Source of the DNA: Prado023 sp963700395
GTDB lineage: Bacteria > Actinomycetota > Actinomycetes > S36-B12 > CAIYMF01
Direction of reading: 5' to 3'
Assembly: GCA_963700395.1 (NCBI GenBank)
Contig: CAVOXI010000008.1
Location: 310,001 to 374,000, forward strand
Length of the DNA: 64,000 bases
Both the position numbers and the translations under genes were made by a program. Below the pieces are notes generated by a model. The model worked only from the letters and a program-made list of their open reading frames with translations. It made no database searches and was not told where the DNA came from. The first letter of the stretch is position 1, and each line of letters starts with the position of its first letter. Shown piece by piece: positions 19,687 to 28,448 of this stretch.

Positions 19687-19730
19687 ATCTGCTTCCTTGC
19701 ACTCGGCGTCGTCGGCTCTTGCTCCGGGTG

Positions 19731-19748
19731 TATACCCCGGTAGGTATA
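19731..19748. promoter_or_regulatory. Palindromic operator-like site upstream of thioredoxin
   Basis: TATACC-CCGGTA-GGTATA is a symmetric 18-mer 45-62 nt upstream of the thioredoxin start and about 75 nt from the divergent gene. It contains TACCC-N5-GGTA, which I recall as the pattern bound by RicR/CsoR-type copper repressors in mycobacteria. It also overlaps a good -10-like TATACC/GTATAC. No csoR-like gene is in the window, so the regulator would be encoded elsewhere. Confidence 0.5.
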
Positions 19749-19821
19749 GAACCACACGTGGTGGCCGAGATATTCCGCTGATCGGAAGCCATCCGGGGAT
19801 GCTCGTGGACAATGACCGGTC

Positions 19822-20673
19822 ATGGGACGACGGGCACTGCGCGGCACGGTGACCCGTGCGGTTGGCGGGGGGGAGGCGACCCTCGTGCCCGATCCGGACC
19901 TCGCGGAGGGCTGGATGCTCCTGATCGAGGGGACGCAGCAGTCCCACGTCGACCTCGCCGACCCGAGCCGGTTGGTCTTCGAGTACATGCGCCGGATCGG
20001 CCATGTGATCGACCTGCTGCCCCCCGGCCCCCTTCGCGCGGTCCACCTCGGGGGCGGGGCGATGACGCTGGCCCGCTACACCAGCGCCACCCGGCCGCGC
20101 ACCCGCAACCTCGTCATCGAGATTGACGGCGCGCTCACCGAGCTGGTGCGCACCCACCTGCCCTGGCCCCGGGAGTACCAGATCCGCGTGCGCACGGCCG
20201 AGGCGCGCACGGCCCTCGAGGCGCTGCCCGACGAGTCCGCCGACCTGATCGTGCTCGACGTCTTCGCCAGCGCCAGGACGCCCGGGAGCCTCACGTCCGT
20301 GGAGGCCTTCGGCCACGTCCGACGCACGCTCACCACGAGCGGGACCCTCGTGGCCAACATCGCCGACGAGAACCCCCTGACCTACGCCCGCCGGTACGTG
20401 GCCGGCGTGATGGCCACCTTCGACCGGGTCGTGGTGGCCGCCGAGCCCGCGGTGCTGCGCGGGCGCCGGTTCGGCAACCTGATCGTCGTCGCCCAATCAC
20501 CGTGGGCCGAGCCCCTGGACCTCGAGGCCCTCACACGCCGCAGCGCCGGTGATCCCTGGCCCGCGCGCGTGCTCCACGGCGCGCCGCTCGAGGCGTTCGT
20601 CGGCGACCACCACCCGTTCACCGACGCCACGGCGACCGGCTCGCCGGTCCCGCCGCCCGGGGTCTTCGGCTGA
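19822..20673 (+). CDS. Spermidine-synthase-like methyltransferase-fold protein
   Basis: The protein has 283 residues with a Rossmann SAM-binding fold. AVHLGGGAMTLARY is motif I, NLVIEIDGALTELVR carries the acidic residue that contacts the ribose, and SADLIVLDVFASARTPGSLTS resembles the catalytic region of spermidine synthases. Family members of this short actinobacterial type usually lack proof of polyamine synthesis, and no other polyamine gene is nearby. ATG 19822 is the only sensible start and has a poor ribosome-binding site. It is divergent from thioredoxin and convergent with the 2H-GNAT gene. Confidence 0.8.
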   Translation: MGRRALRGTVTRAVGGGEATLVPDPDLAEGWMLLIEGTQQSHVDLADPSRLVFEYMRRIGHVIDLLPPGPLRAVHLGGGAMTLARYTSATRPRTRNLVIEIDGALTELVRTHLPWPREYQIRVRTAEARTALEALPDESADLIVLDVFASARTPGSLTSVEAFGHVRRTLTTSGTLVANIADENPLTYARRYVAGVMATFDRVVVAAEPAVLRGRRFGNLIVVAQSPWAEPLDLEALTRRSAGDPWPARVLHGAPLEAFVGDHHPFTDATATGSPVPPPGVFG

Positions 20674-20705
20674 GCCGGTGCCCCAGTGCCCGCACCGAGC
20701 GGCAC

Positions 20706-20722
20706 GAGGACCCAGGGTCCTC
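20706..20722. terminator. Short perfect hairpin between convergent genes
   Basis: GAGGACCC, a single A and GGGTCCTC form an 8-bp inverted repeat with almost no loop. It lies between the convergent spermidine-synthase-like and 2H-GNAT genes. A cruciform or bidirectional terminator role is inferred. Confidence 0.4.
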
Positions 20723-20730
20723 AGCGGAGC

Positions 20731-20762
20731 GCGCCGGTGCGATCACGCGCCGGTGCGATCAG
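20731..20762. repeat. 16-bp tandem duplication
   Basis: GCGCCGGTGCGATCAC is followed at once by GCGCCGGTGCGATCAG. The second copy covers the last codons of the minus-strand 2H-GNAT gene, including its stop. It is probably a replication-slippage product. Confidence 0.85.
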
Positions 20763-21880
20763 CGGAGCTCGAGGTACAGGATCGTCGCGCCCTGGGACTC
20801 ACCTGTGGGCGAGAGCGCGTACCCCGGGATGGTCCCGAGGGCCACGAAGCCCAGTCCGCGGTAGAACTCCTCCTCCGGGCCCCCCGCGACGCAGTCGAGG
20901 GTCAGCAGGGTGAAGCCGCGGTCCCTGGCCTCCGCGACCGCCGCGTCCATCAGCCTCGTCGCGACACCACGACGCCGGTCGGCCGAGTGCACGAGCAGCT
21001 TGCTGAGCTCGGCCCGGTGCGGCTGGTTCGGGGCCGCAGCAGGGTTGAGCGAGACCGTGCCGACCACCTCACCCGCGTCGCGGGCGACCAGCAGGACGCG
21101 CCGGCCCGACGCGACATCACCGGCCTGGGCGCGCCACCATGCGGCACCGTCGGCAGCGGAGAAGGGGAGCAGGAAGTTGACCCCGGCACCGGAGGCGACC
21201 GCGTCGGCCATGATCTCCCCCAGCCGGTCGCACAGCGCCGGGAACTCGTCCGGCTCGAGCACCTCGATCGTGACCGAATCCCCGACGTAGCGCTGCGGGT
21301 CGATGATCGACTGCCCGAAGGGGAACTCGCCGACCACGCGCCAGACGTTGTCCGCGCCCTGGATGAACACGCTCAGCCGGTCGACCTCGAAGGCGGCCCG
21401 GTAGGCCAGCAGGGCCTCCTGGGCCTGATCGAGCCAGCTCTCCTCCAGGTCGTGGGCCACCGTGACGTGCGGGTGGTAGGGGAAGTTCAGGGACCGCGCC
21501 AGCGGTCCGCGCCGGACCGCCGCCTCAGCCTGGCGGACCTCGGACTCGCCGGCCACGATCGGCACGAAGACCACCTGGGACACCGGGCGGAACGTCCCGG
21601 CCCCCTCAAGGACCAGCGGGAACGGCTCCAGCGACGCAGCCTGGACCTGAAGGTGGGCCAGGATCTCGGCGAGGCGCTCCTCATCGGGCACCTCCGTGGG
21701 CGGCACGAGGGTGATGTGCGCGACGATCGCGTGGGCCTGGGGGTCGCCGAATCGTTCGCGGTAGGCGCCCAGCTCACCGAGGAACGGCTCAGGGATGGGC
21801 AGGGCGACTCCGATGGTCAGCGGCCAGGCCTGGGGCTCCTCGCCCAGGACGTCCGCGGGCACCACCGGTGCGACGCTCAT
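20759..21880 (-). CDS. 2H phosphoesterase (2'-5' RNA ligase-like) fused to a GNAT acetyltransferase
   Basis: This 373-residue protein has two domains. Residues 20-190 form a 2H phosphoesterase with both catalytic motifs, AHITLVPP (His55-x-Thr57) and HPHVTVAHD (His138-x-Thr140). Residues about 205-373 form a GNAT acetyltransferase: RRVLLVARDAGEVVGTVSL, then LSKLLVHSADRRRGVATRLMD, which is the acetyl-CoA loop, and FYRGLGFVALGTIPGYAL. Its ATG overlaps the trpS stop by ATGA, so it is co-translated with tryptophanyl-tRNA synthetase. That linkage hints at an RNA or tRNA-related substrate, but none is known. Confidence 0.88.
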   Translation of the reverse strand: MSVAPVVPADVLGEEPQAWPLTIGVALPIPEPFLGELGAYRERFGDPQAHAIVAHITLVPPTEVPDEERLAEILAHLQVQAASLEPFPLVLEGAGTFRPVSQVVFVPIVAGESEVRQAEAAVRRGPLARSLNFPYHPHVTVAHDLEESWLDQAQEALLAYRAAFEVDRLSVFIQGADNVWRVVGEFPFGQSIIDPQRYVGDSVTIEVLEPDEFPALCDRLGEIMADAVASGAGVNFLLPFSAADGAAWWRAQAGDVASGRRVLLVARDAGEVVGTVSLNPAAAPNQPHRAELSKLLVHSADRRRGVATRLMDAAVAEARDRGFTLLTLDCVAGGPEEEFYRGLGFVALGTIPGYALSPTGESQGATILYLELR

Positions 21881-22878
21881 CGGCCGATCACGAAGCCCAG
21901 GTTCCGGTACACGTCGGCCAGCGTGGCGGCGGCCACCTCCCGGGCACGTGCGGCGCCGACGGCCATCTGGCGGTCGAGCTCGGCGGGGTCGGACAGGAGC
22001 CCGCCCACGCGGGCCTGGAACGGCTCGGCGAAGGCCAGCACCGCAGCAGCGGCCTCCTTCTTGAGGTCGCCGTACATACGCCCGGCGAACTCGGGCTCGA
22101 CCTGCGCCACCGTGCGCCCGGTGTAGGCGGCAAGGATGGTCAGCAGGTTCGACACCCCCGGCTTGGTGGCCGGATCGAAGCGCACCTCGGTGTCGGAGTC
22201 GGTGACCGCGGACTTGATCTTCTTCTCGATGGTGCGCAGGGGGTCAAGGAGGAAGACGCATCCGGTGGGCACCGACTTGCTCATCTTGGAGGTCGGGTCG
22301 GACAGGTCCACGATCTTCGCCGTGTCCTTGACGATCAACGGCTCGGGCACGGTCAGCGTCGGCCCGAAACGGTTGTTGAACCGGATCGCCAGGTCACGCG
22401 TGAGCTCGAGGTGCTGGCGCTGGTCCTCCCCGACCGGGACCCCGTTGGCGCGGTACACGAGGATGTCGGCCGCCTGCAGGATCGGGTAGGTGAACAGGCC
22501 GACCGAGGTGCGATCGGATCCGACCTTGGCCGCCTTGTCCTTGAACTGCGTCATGCGCGAGGCCTCGCCCATGCCGGTCAGGCAGGCCAGCACCCACTGG
22601 AGCTGCGCGTGCTCGGGCACGTGGCTCTGCACGAACAGCGTGGAGACCTCGGGGTCGATCCCGGCGGCCACCAGCTGTGCGAACGCAACACGGGTCCGAT
22701 GGTGCAGCGTGGCGGGATCATGCTCCACGGTGATCGCGTGCAGGTCCACGACGCAGTAGAAGCAGTCGTGGGTCTCCTGCAGGGGCACCCAGTTGCGTAC
22801 CGCCCCCAGGTGGTTGCCGATGTGGAAGGAGTCGGCCGTCGGCTGGATGCCGGACAGGATGCGCGGTCGGTCGGACAT
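21877..22878 (-). CDS. trpS: Tryptophanyl-tRNA synthetase
   Basis: This 333-residue class Ic synthetase charges tRNA-Trp. The ATP-binding motifs are visible: FHIGNHLGA (HIGH-type, His19-Asn22) and SKMSKSVPTG (KMSKS). The tryptophan-recognition region includes GLFTYPILQAADILVYRA and PVGEDQRQHLELTRD. ATG 22878 (MSDRPRILSGIQPT) matches the family start, and an ATG three codons earlier is possible. It is followed by the coupled 2H-GNAT gene and preceded by the CorC-like gene on the same strand. Confidence 0.96.
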   Translation of the reverse strand: MSDRPRILSGIQPTADSFHIGNHLGAVRNWVPLQETHDCFYCVVDLHAITVEHDPATLHHRTRVAFAQLVAAGIDPEVSTLFVQSHVPEHAQLQWVLACLTGMGEASRMTQFKDKAAKVGSDRTSVGLFTYPILQAADILVYRANGVPVGEDQRQHLELTRDLAIRFNNRFGPTLTVPEPLIVKDTAKIVDLSDPTSKMSKSVPTGCVFLLDPLRTIEKKIKSAVTDSDTEVRFDPATKPGVSNLLTILAAYTGRTVAQVEPEFAGRMYGDLKKEAAAAVLAFAEPFQARVGGLLSDPAELDRQMAVGAARAREVAAATLADVYRNLGFVIGR

Positions 22879-22961
22879 GGCCCACATTCTCGCAAAGATC
22901 TTGGTGGGCCCACGACCCCGCCTCCGCCAGCCCGCCTCCGCCAGCCCTCTCCGCGGGTGGA

Positions 22962-24410
22962 TCAGCTGTCAGGAGCGTCGGGCTGCGCACCTCTGGCGGG
23001 GTCCGCCGATGCGCCGACCGCCGGGGTCACGCGCAGCCGGGAGATGCGCCGGCCGTCGAGCTCGATGACCTCGAGCTCGGCACCTGCGCCCTGCAGCCGG
23101 TCGCCGATCGCCGGCAGCCGCCCGAGCTGCGCGACGAACCACCCGGCGACCGTCTCGTAGGGGCCGTCGCGGAGCACGACGCCCGACTCCTCCTCGAAGT
23201 CCTCGAGGTTGAGCAGCCCGTCGACCTCGAACGGAGCACCCGTCCGCAGACCAGGCTGCTGGGCACTGCCCGCCTGGTCGTACTCGTCGTGGATGTCGCC
23301 GACGAGCTCCTCCACGAGGTCCTCGAGGGTCACGATCCCCGCCGTGCCGCCGTACTCGTCGGCGACGACAGCCAGGTGGTGGCCCCCGCGGCGCATCTCG
23401 GTCAGGGCCGGGATCACCTGCTTGCTGCCCGGGAAGAACGCGACCTCACGGGCGAGGTCCTCGAGCCGCACGGACCTCTCGATCATCGTGGGCGTGAGGA
23501 TGTCACGGACGTGCACGAACCCCAGGACGTCGTCCGGGGAGTCGCCGATCACCGGGTAGCGGGAGTGCGGCATCTGCGCCACCAGCGACGCGGCCCGGAA
23601 GGCCGGCAGGGAGGCGTCGAGGAACGCGACCTCCGTGCGCGGGATCATCACCTCGCGCAGCTCGGTGTCCCCGGCGTCGAAGACGTCGTCGATCAGCTCG
23701 CGCTCCTCAGCGGTGAGGTCCTTGTGGGCGGCGACCATCCCGCGCAGCTCCTCACCGGTGATGACCTCGCGGCCGCTGTCGGGGTCCAGGCCGAGGATGC
23801 GGACGATGAGGTTCGTCGACGCGGACAGCAGCAGGATGAAGGGCCGGGAGATCCGCGCGATGAGGTCGATCGGGGCGGCGACGGCCAGGGCGATGGACTC
23901 CGACCGGGCCAGGGCCAGCCGCTTGGGGACGAGCTCGCCGAGCACGAGCGAGATGTAGACGACCAGCACCGTGGCGCCGACGAACGCCACAGAGTCCGCA
24001 ACGCCCTGGCTGACGCCCGCCGACACCATCCAGCCGGAGACCACCGGAGCGATCCTGTTGGCGCCGAACGCCGCGGAGATGAAGCCGGCGAGGGTGACGC
24101 CCACCTGGACGGCCGCGAGGAACCGGTTCGGGCTGTCCAGGAGGGTGCGCAGCCGCGGCCCCCGGCGCGGGTCGGACTCCACGAGCCGGTGGACCTGGCT
24201 CTCCCGCAATGAGACCAGGGCGGTCTCGGACGCCGCGAAGAAGCCCCCGATCAGCGTGAAGACCAGGATGATCGCAAAGGTCCAACCCAACTCGCCCACA
24301 GTGCTGGGAAATGTACCGCACGAGGCGACGACGAGCAGCGGGCTCGCGCCCCGGCCGGGGGCCGGTCCGAGGCCCGGGGCAGGGCGGCGGTCCCTGACGA
24401 TCTGATTCAC
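22962..24410 (-). CDS. CNNM/CorC family transmembrane protein with CBS domains
   Basis: The protein has 482 residues: a DUF21 membrane domain (about 40-230), a CBS pair (about 250-370) and a CorC/HlyC C-terminal domain (about 385-465). GGFFAASETALVSLRES is the DUF21 signature, and LGELVPKRLALARSE follows it. VMIPRTEVAFLDASLP starts the CBS module, DEYGGTAGIVTLEDLVEELVG, seen in parts, joins it, and FEVDGLLNLEDFEEE is the CorC domain. Relatives bind magnesium-ATP and act in magnesium or cobalt export. The N-terminal 35 residues are atypical, so the true start may be an internal GTG near VGELGWTFAI. Confidence 0.9.
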   Translation of the reverse strand: MNQIVRDRRPAPGLGPAPGRGASPLLVVASCGTFPSTVGELGWTFAIILVFTLIGGFFAASETALVSLRESQVHRLVESDPRRGPRLRTLLDSPNRFLAAVQVGVTLAGFISAAFGANRIAPVVSGWMVSAGVSQGVADSVAFVGATVLVVYISLVLGELVPKRLALARSESIALAVAAPIDLIARISRPFILLLSASTNLIVRILGLDPDSGREVITGEELRGMVAAHKDLTAEERELIDDVFDAGDTELREVMIPRTEVAFLDASLPAFRAASLVAQMPHSRYPVIGDSPDDVLGFVHVRDILTPTMIERSVRLEDLAREVAFFPGSKQVIPALTEMRRGGHHLAVVADEYGGTAGIVTLEDLVEELVGDIHDEYDQAGSAQQPGLRTGAPFEVDGLLNLEDFEEESGVVLRDGPYETVAGWFVAQLGRLPAIGDRLQGAGAELEVIELDGRRISRLRVTPAVGASADPARGAQPDAPDS

Positions 24411-24442
24411 ACCGCGCCCTCAAAGCCGCGTACCGTTGATCC

Positions 24443-25750
24443 ATGAGTGCCGACATGACGAGCCCGGATCCCTCGACGGCGGCCGCGAACCGGCCCACGT
24501 CGACCGCGGCCGGGACGTCGGGCACCGGCTCGTCCAAGGGGCGCTCGGCCAAGGTCGATCCGGATAAGGCGGGTTCGGCCAAGGCGAGTTCGGGCAAGGC
24601 GGGTTCGGGGAAGGCTGGTTCGGCGAAGGCTGGATCCGCCGGTTCGGCCACGCAGCCGCCCGGCCAGGAGCGGGGCGGCCAGGTCGGGGACGAAGGAGTC
24701 CGCCTCTGACCGGACCCCCGCGCCCCGGGCCGCCGCCGCGACCAAGAAGGGCGCCTCAGCATCCGGCGCGGCCCCGAAGGCGACGTTCGCAACGACGACG
24801 AGCGCCCGATCCGCGAGGGCGACCCGCACGAGCAGCGCTCGGCCGCCGGCATCCGCCGCCCCCGCCGCCCCCGCGCCTCCGGGCCGAGCCCGGTCCAGCA
24901 GGAGCCCGCGACCACGCGCGCCTCGGTCAGGAGGACCGGCACGAGTCGCACGGCCACGAGCAGGGCTGCCCGTCGCCAGAGCGACGAGAGGCCAACCCCT
25001 GCCCCGCGCCCAGCCGGCCACTCGGCCGTCGAGGCCCTCCTCGCCGACTACCCCACCGTTCGCACTGAGGCGACCCCCGCGGCTCCCCCGCCACCCGAGG
25101 CTGCCCCGGCGGCTCCCCCGCCACGCGAGGCGGCGCCGCCGCCGGTGCCCTCGCCCCTGGATGGGACACCCGTGCCCGCCGCACGGGCACCCCGGACCGC
25201 GACCACGCTGATCACGAGGGCGGCGTACCCCCCCGCCGAGGACGTGGCCCTCGGGGTCGTCTCGGTGATCGCCGAACGCGCGTGGCGTGCCGGCTCGTGG
25301 GGCATCGCGATGGCCACCGGGATCACGATGCGTGCAGCAGATGTCATCCGCGCGATCTCGCCGACGTTCGCCACTGAGCTGGCGGACGCGCGCCTGGCCG
25401 CCCTGGCCGAGCGCGGCCGTGCTGTGCGCGAGGAGCGCTCCGAGGCGATGAGCACGGTCGTCACCAACGCGATCACCAACGCCGCGACCAGCGACGCCAT
25501 GCGCCAGATGTCGGTCGCGGCCATCGAGGAGGCCACCGACGACGTGCTGGCGGTCGTCCTGCCCTCCATGTTGAAGGCTGTGACCGAGCTCGAGACCCAG
25601 GAGAAGCTCGACGAGCTGATGGCGGGCCTGCTCCTGCGCCAGCTGCCGAGCGCCCTGGAGAAGACACTGCCCGGCGTGATGATGCGGACGGCTGCCAGGC
25701 CCGCCGCCGGGCTGAACGCCTTCCTCAGCGGCGTCCTGCCCAAGGGCTGA
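24443..25750 (+). CDS. Unrecognised Lys/Ala-repeat protein, read through two apparent frameshifts
   Basis: I do not recognise this protein. From ATG 24443 the frame encodes an Ala/Ser/Lys-rich head with KAGS-type repeats and stops at 24709. A basic Ala/Thr-rich stretch then continues in the +1 frame to about 24900. From there the original frame resumes with a Pro/Ala linker and a 150-residue helical C-terminus (VALGVVSVIAERAWRAGSW, then EATDDVLAVVLPSMLKAV) ending at 25750. Both ends share one frame, so a +1 and a -1 indel would rebuild a protein of about 435 residues. Taken literally, only 24443-24709 and GTG 25145-25750 are open. The basic repeats recall histone-H1-like or granule-binding tails. 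Confidence 0.5.
24570..24648 (+). repeat. Degenerate GGCKGGTTCGGSNAAG coding repeat
   Basis: Short units of 12-15 nt around GGCGGGTTCGG-CAAG recur five or six times and encode Lys-Ala-(Gly/Ser)-Ser units. The units are not identical. This tract lies just before the first apparent frameshift and is a plausible place for sequencing or replication slippage. Confidence 0.7.
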
Positions 25751-25809
25751 CGGCCCGGGCCCTGGGCGCACGCGCGGGGTGTCCCCAGGGCCACGGATAA
25801 TGGCGCCCT

Positions 25810-26625
25810 GTGGCCCTTCACGTGGTGACGGCGAACGTCAACGGCATCCGGGCGGCGCTGCGTCGCGGGGGCCTTGGCTGGCTGGCCGGGTGCGGTGCCG
25901 ACGTGCTCTGCCTGCAGGAGGTCCGTGCGACGCCCGAGCAGGTGGGCGAGGCGCTCGGTGCCGGCGGGCTCGGTGACTGGCACCTCGCTCTGGCCCCGGC
26001 GGCCAGGAACGGCCACGCGGGCGTCGCCGTGCTGTCCCGCACCCCGCTGACCGATGTGGTGCTCGGCCTCGACTGCGAGGAGTTCGCCGACCAGGGGCGT
26101 TGGGTCGAGGCGGGCGTCGAGGATCCCACGACTGGTGGGGTCGTGCGGGTCGCGAGCGTGTACGTGCACGCCGGGGAGGCCGAAGGACCGCGTGCGCAGG
26201 AGAAGCAGCGGTTCCTCGGCGCAATGGGGTCGTGGATGGCCCGGCGGTCCAGCGGGGCGGCGCTCGTCTGCGGCGACCTCAACGTGGCGCACACCCAGCA
26301 CGACATCAAGAACTGGCGCGGGAACCGCGGGAAGGCGGGATTCCTCGAGTCCGAGCGCGCCCATCTGGATCGCTGGTACGCCGACGCGCCCGATGGACCC
26401 GGTTGGGTGGACCTCGGCAGGCACCTGGCCGGCGAGGGCCCAGGGCCCTACACCTGGTGGTCGTGGCGGGGTCGCGCCTTCGACACCGACGGCGGCTGGC
26501 GGATCGACGCCGTGCTCGCCTCACCAGCCATGGCCGTGCGCGCCACCGGGGTGACGGTCCACAAGGCAGCCAGCTACGCCGAGCGTTGGAGCGACCACGC
26601 GGCGGTGTCTGCCACGTTCCACTGA
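25810..26625 (+). CDS. xthA: Exodeoxyribonuclease III / AP endonuclease
   Basis: This 271-residue protein has the endonuclease-exonuclease-phosphatase fold and acts in base-excision repair. Key motifs are HVVTANVNGIRAALRRG, the metal-binding glutamate in DVLCLQEVRAT, the Tyr/Asp region VYVHAGEAEGP, LVCGDLNVAHTQHDIKN and the catalytic WSDHAAVSATF at the C-terminus. GTG 25810 fits the family start, though its Shine-Dalgarno is weak. It stands between the unrecognised Lys-rich gene and a PadR operon on the same strand. Confidence 0.94.
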   Translation: MALHVVTANVNGIRAALRRGGLGWLAGCGADVLCLQEVRATPEQVGEALGAGGLGDWHLALAPAARNGHAGVAVLSRTPLTDVVLGLDCEEFADQGRWVEAGVEDPTTGGVVRVASVYVHAGEAEGPRAQEKQRFLGAMGSWMARRSSGAALVCGDLNVAHTQHDIKNWRGNRGKAGFLESERAHLDRWYADAPDGPGWVDLGRHLAGEGPGPYTWWSWRGRAFDTDGGWRIDAVLASPAMAVRATGVTVHKAASYAERWSDHAAVSATFH

Positions 26626-26698
26626 CCTTCGGGCGCGCCATCGAAACGATGGATCGACCACGGATCCCCCGCACCGACACGCCCGCGCCGACTGCGCA

Positions 26699-26726
26699 TT
26701 GGACACTACTGCGTTGCGCGTAATAG
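26699..26726 (+). promoter_or_regulatory. Promoter and dyad upstream of the PadR gene
   Basis: TTGGAC at 26699-26704 and TAATAG at 26721-26726 are separated by 16 nt, a good sigma-70-type pair ending 22 nt before the start codon. The spacer and -10 form an imperfect dyad, CACTACTGCG against CGCGTAATAGTG. That is the placement expected for autoregulation by the PadR protein. Confidence 0.6.
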
Positions 26727-26748
26727 TGTGCGCCGCGGAGGAGGGCTC

Positions 26749-27087
26749 ATGGACACCACGCAACTGCTCAAGGGGACACTGGATGCCGCAGTGCTCGCCG
26801 TGATCGCCGACGAGGACGGCTACGGCTACGACGTCGTGCGCCGGCTGCGCGAGAACGGCCTCGAGGAGGTCGGCGACGCCTCGGTGTACGGGACATTGCG
26901 CCGCCTGTTCGCCTCGGGGTCGCTGACCTCGTACGTGGTGGCCTCCGAGGAGGGGCCACACCGCAAGTACTACGGGCTCACGCCCGCAGGTCGGGTCGCG
27001 CTCGGCGACGCGCGCAAGGCCTGGGGCGAGTTCGCCCACGTCATGGACCGCCTGCTGGGATCCCGGCCGATCGAGGGGACGCACTGA
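26749..27087 (+). CDS. PadR family transcriptional regulator
   Basis: This 112-residue winged-helix repressor begins with TTQLLKGTLDAAVLAVIADEDGYGYDVVRRL. Its wing region is SVYGTLRRLFASGSLTS, followed by GPHRKYYGLTPAGRVAL, all diagnostic of PadR. It has only the short dimerisation helix of the PadR-s1 type. ATG 26749 follows a GGAGGAGGG site. The stop overlaps the next gene by one base (TGATG), so regulator and membrane protein form one operon. This PadR-plus-HAAS pairing is common in Gram-positive bacteria. Confidence 0.93.
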   Translation: MDTTQLLKGTLDAAVLAVIADEDGYGYDVVRRLRENGLEEVGDASVYGTLRRLFASGSLTSYVVASEEGPHRKYYGLTPAGRVALGDARKAWGEFAHVMDRLLGSRPIEGTH

Positions 27088-28448
27088 TGAACGACGACAC
27101 CACCGGGACTGCCTCGTTCGAGTCGCCCGACGGCGAGCCCACGATGGTCCTGCCCGGCGCGGACAGCAGTCCGACGACCGTCCTGCGAGCCCCATGGGCC
27201 CCGGGCGCGGCAACGGGGACTGCGACGATGGGCGCCGAGGGTGGCGCGCTGACGGCCGTGCTGCCCGACCCGCGCCTGACCCCCTACCTCGATGCGGCCG
27301 CGAGCCATCTGGCCGACCTCCCCCCCGGCGAGCGGGCGGAGCTGCTTGAGGACCTCGCCGCGCACCTGGCCGAGATCGCCGCGGACGAGGGTTCCGCGTT
27401 CGCCGCGCGGCTCGGCTCCCCGGAGCAGTACGCCGCGGAGTTCCGCGCGTCGGCCGGGTACCCCCCGGCCGGGTCGGGCGCGGGCGCCGCGGCACCGGGA
27501 CGGCTGCGCACGCTGGCCCACGACGCGGCCGGGGCCGGCCGCGAGCTGGGAGCGCGGACAGCCGACGGCGTCCGCGGCTTCCCCGGCGGCCCCGCGCTGA
27601 TGTCGCTGCTGCCCCGGCTCCGCCCGGCGTGGTGGGTGTTCAGGGCATGGCTGGCCGCCCTGGTGCTCGGGATCGACTGGCCCACGGGCGCGTACAACGG
27701 GATGGGACACCTGGGCGCCTTCTTCTGGCAGCTCCTGTTCGTCGCGCTGTCGGTCGCGTGGGGCCTTCGCACCGAGCGGCGCGGTGCCGGCGCGCCCACC
27801 GCGGAGCGTCTCGTCCTCTTCGTCCTCAACGGGATCGCGGTCTGGATCTGCCTGCTGGGCGTGTTCGGCGGCGGGCCGTTGACGGACATCAACAACCGGG
27901 CGAGCCAGACGTACAGCGAGGCTGACGCAACAGCGTGGCCCAGCGGCCTTTCCATGAGCGGACGCCCGATCACCAACCTGTCGGCATTCGACCTCGAGGG
28001 CAGGCCCATCCCCGGCTTCCAGCTCTTCGACCAGGAGGGGAACCCTGTCGTTGCGGCAACCGACGCCCAGTACGGGCCGAACGGGGAGGTCGCCTACCCG
28101 CTGCCCGCCACCGACTCCAGCGGATACCCGCTGAACGAGGCGTTCCCTGTCACCTACGTGCTGGCCACGGACTACTTCGACGAGGCCACCGGGAACTCCG
28201 CCCTGCAGGTGAGCCGGATCCTGGCACCCCAACGGGTGGCCCCGCTGACCGGGATCACGGCGCCGGTCGTGCCGCCGATCGGGTCGATCGTGCCGTTCAA
28301 CGACAACGGGGAGCCCGACTGGGCCGCCGCACAGGCCCCGGGGGCGGCCCCGGCACGCGGCCCGAGCCCGACTCCGGCCCCGACGGACACATCCGCCGGC
28401 AGCCGGCGAGCCCTCAGCCAGCCCCACCCCGACTGCTGGGACGTCTGA
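27087..28448 (+). CDS. HAAS-type membrane protein, C-terminus probably frameshifted
   Basis: The protein has a disordered head (1-65), a HAAS signalling domain (about 70-120, with LPPGERAELLEDLAAHLAEIAA and the motif FAARLGSPEQYAAEFRASAGY, seen in parts), two to three membrane helices (about 185-275) and a long extracytoplasmic region. It is co-translated with PadR. As read, it stops at 28448 after PHPDCWDV. The +1 frame instead gives a natural low-complexity tail (ASPTPTAGTSDPASPSAKPK) ending at a stop near 28521. A one-base insertion around 28395-28415 would explain this. Function beyond PadR pairing is unknown. Confidence 0.75.
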   Translation: MNDDTTGTASFESPDGEPTMVLPGADSSPTTVLRAPWAPGAATGTATMGAEGGALTAVLPDPRLTPYLDAAASHLADLPPGERAELLEDLAAHLAEIAADEGSAFAARLGSPEQYAAEFRASAGYPPAGSGAGAAAPGRLRTLAHDAAGAGRELGARTADGVRGFPGGPALMSLLPRLRPAWWVFRAWLAALVLGIDWPTGAYNGMGHLGAFFWQLLFVALSVAWGLRTERRGAGAPTAERLVLFVLNGIAVWICLLGVFGGGPLTDINNRASQTYSEADATAWPSGLSMSGRPITNLSAFDLEGRPIPGFQLFDQEGNPVVAATDAQYGPNGEVAYPLPATDSSGYPLNEAFPVTYVLATDYFDEATGNSALQVSRILAPQRVAPLTGITAPVVPPIGSIVPFNDNGEPDWAAAQAPGAAPARGPSPTPAPTDTSAGSRRALSQPHPDCWDV

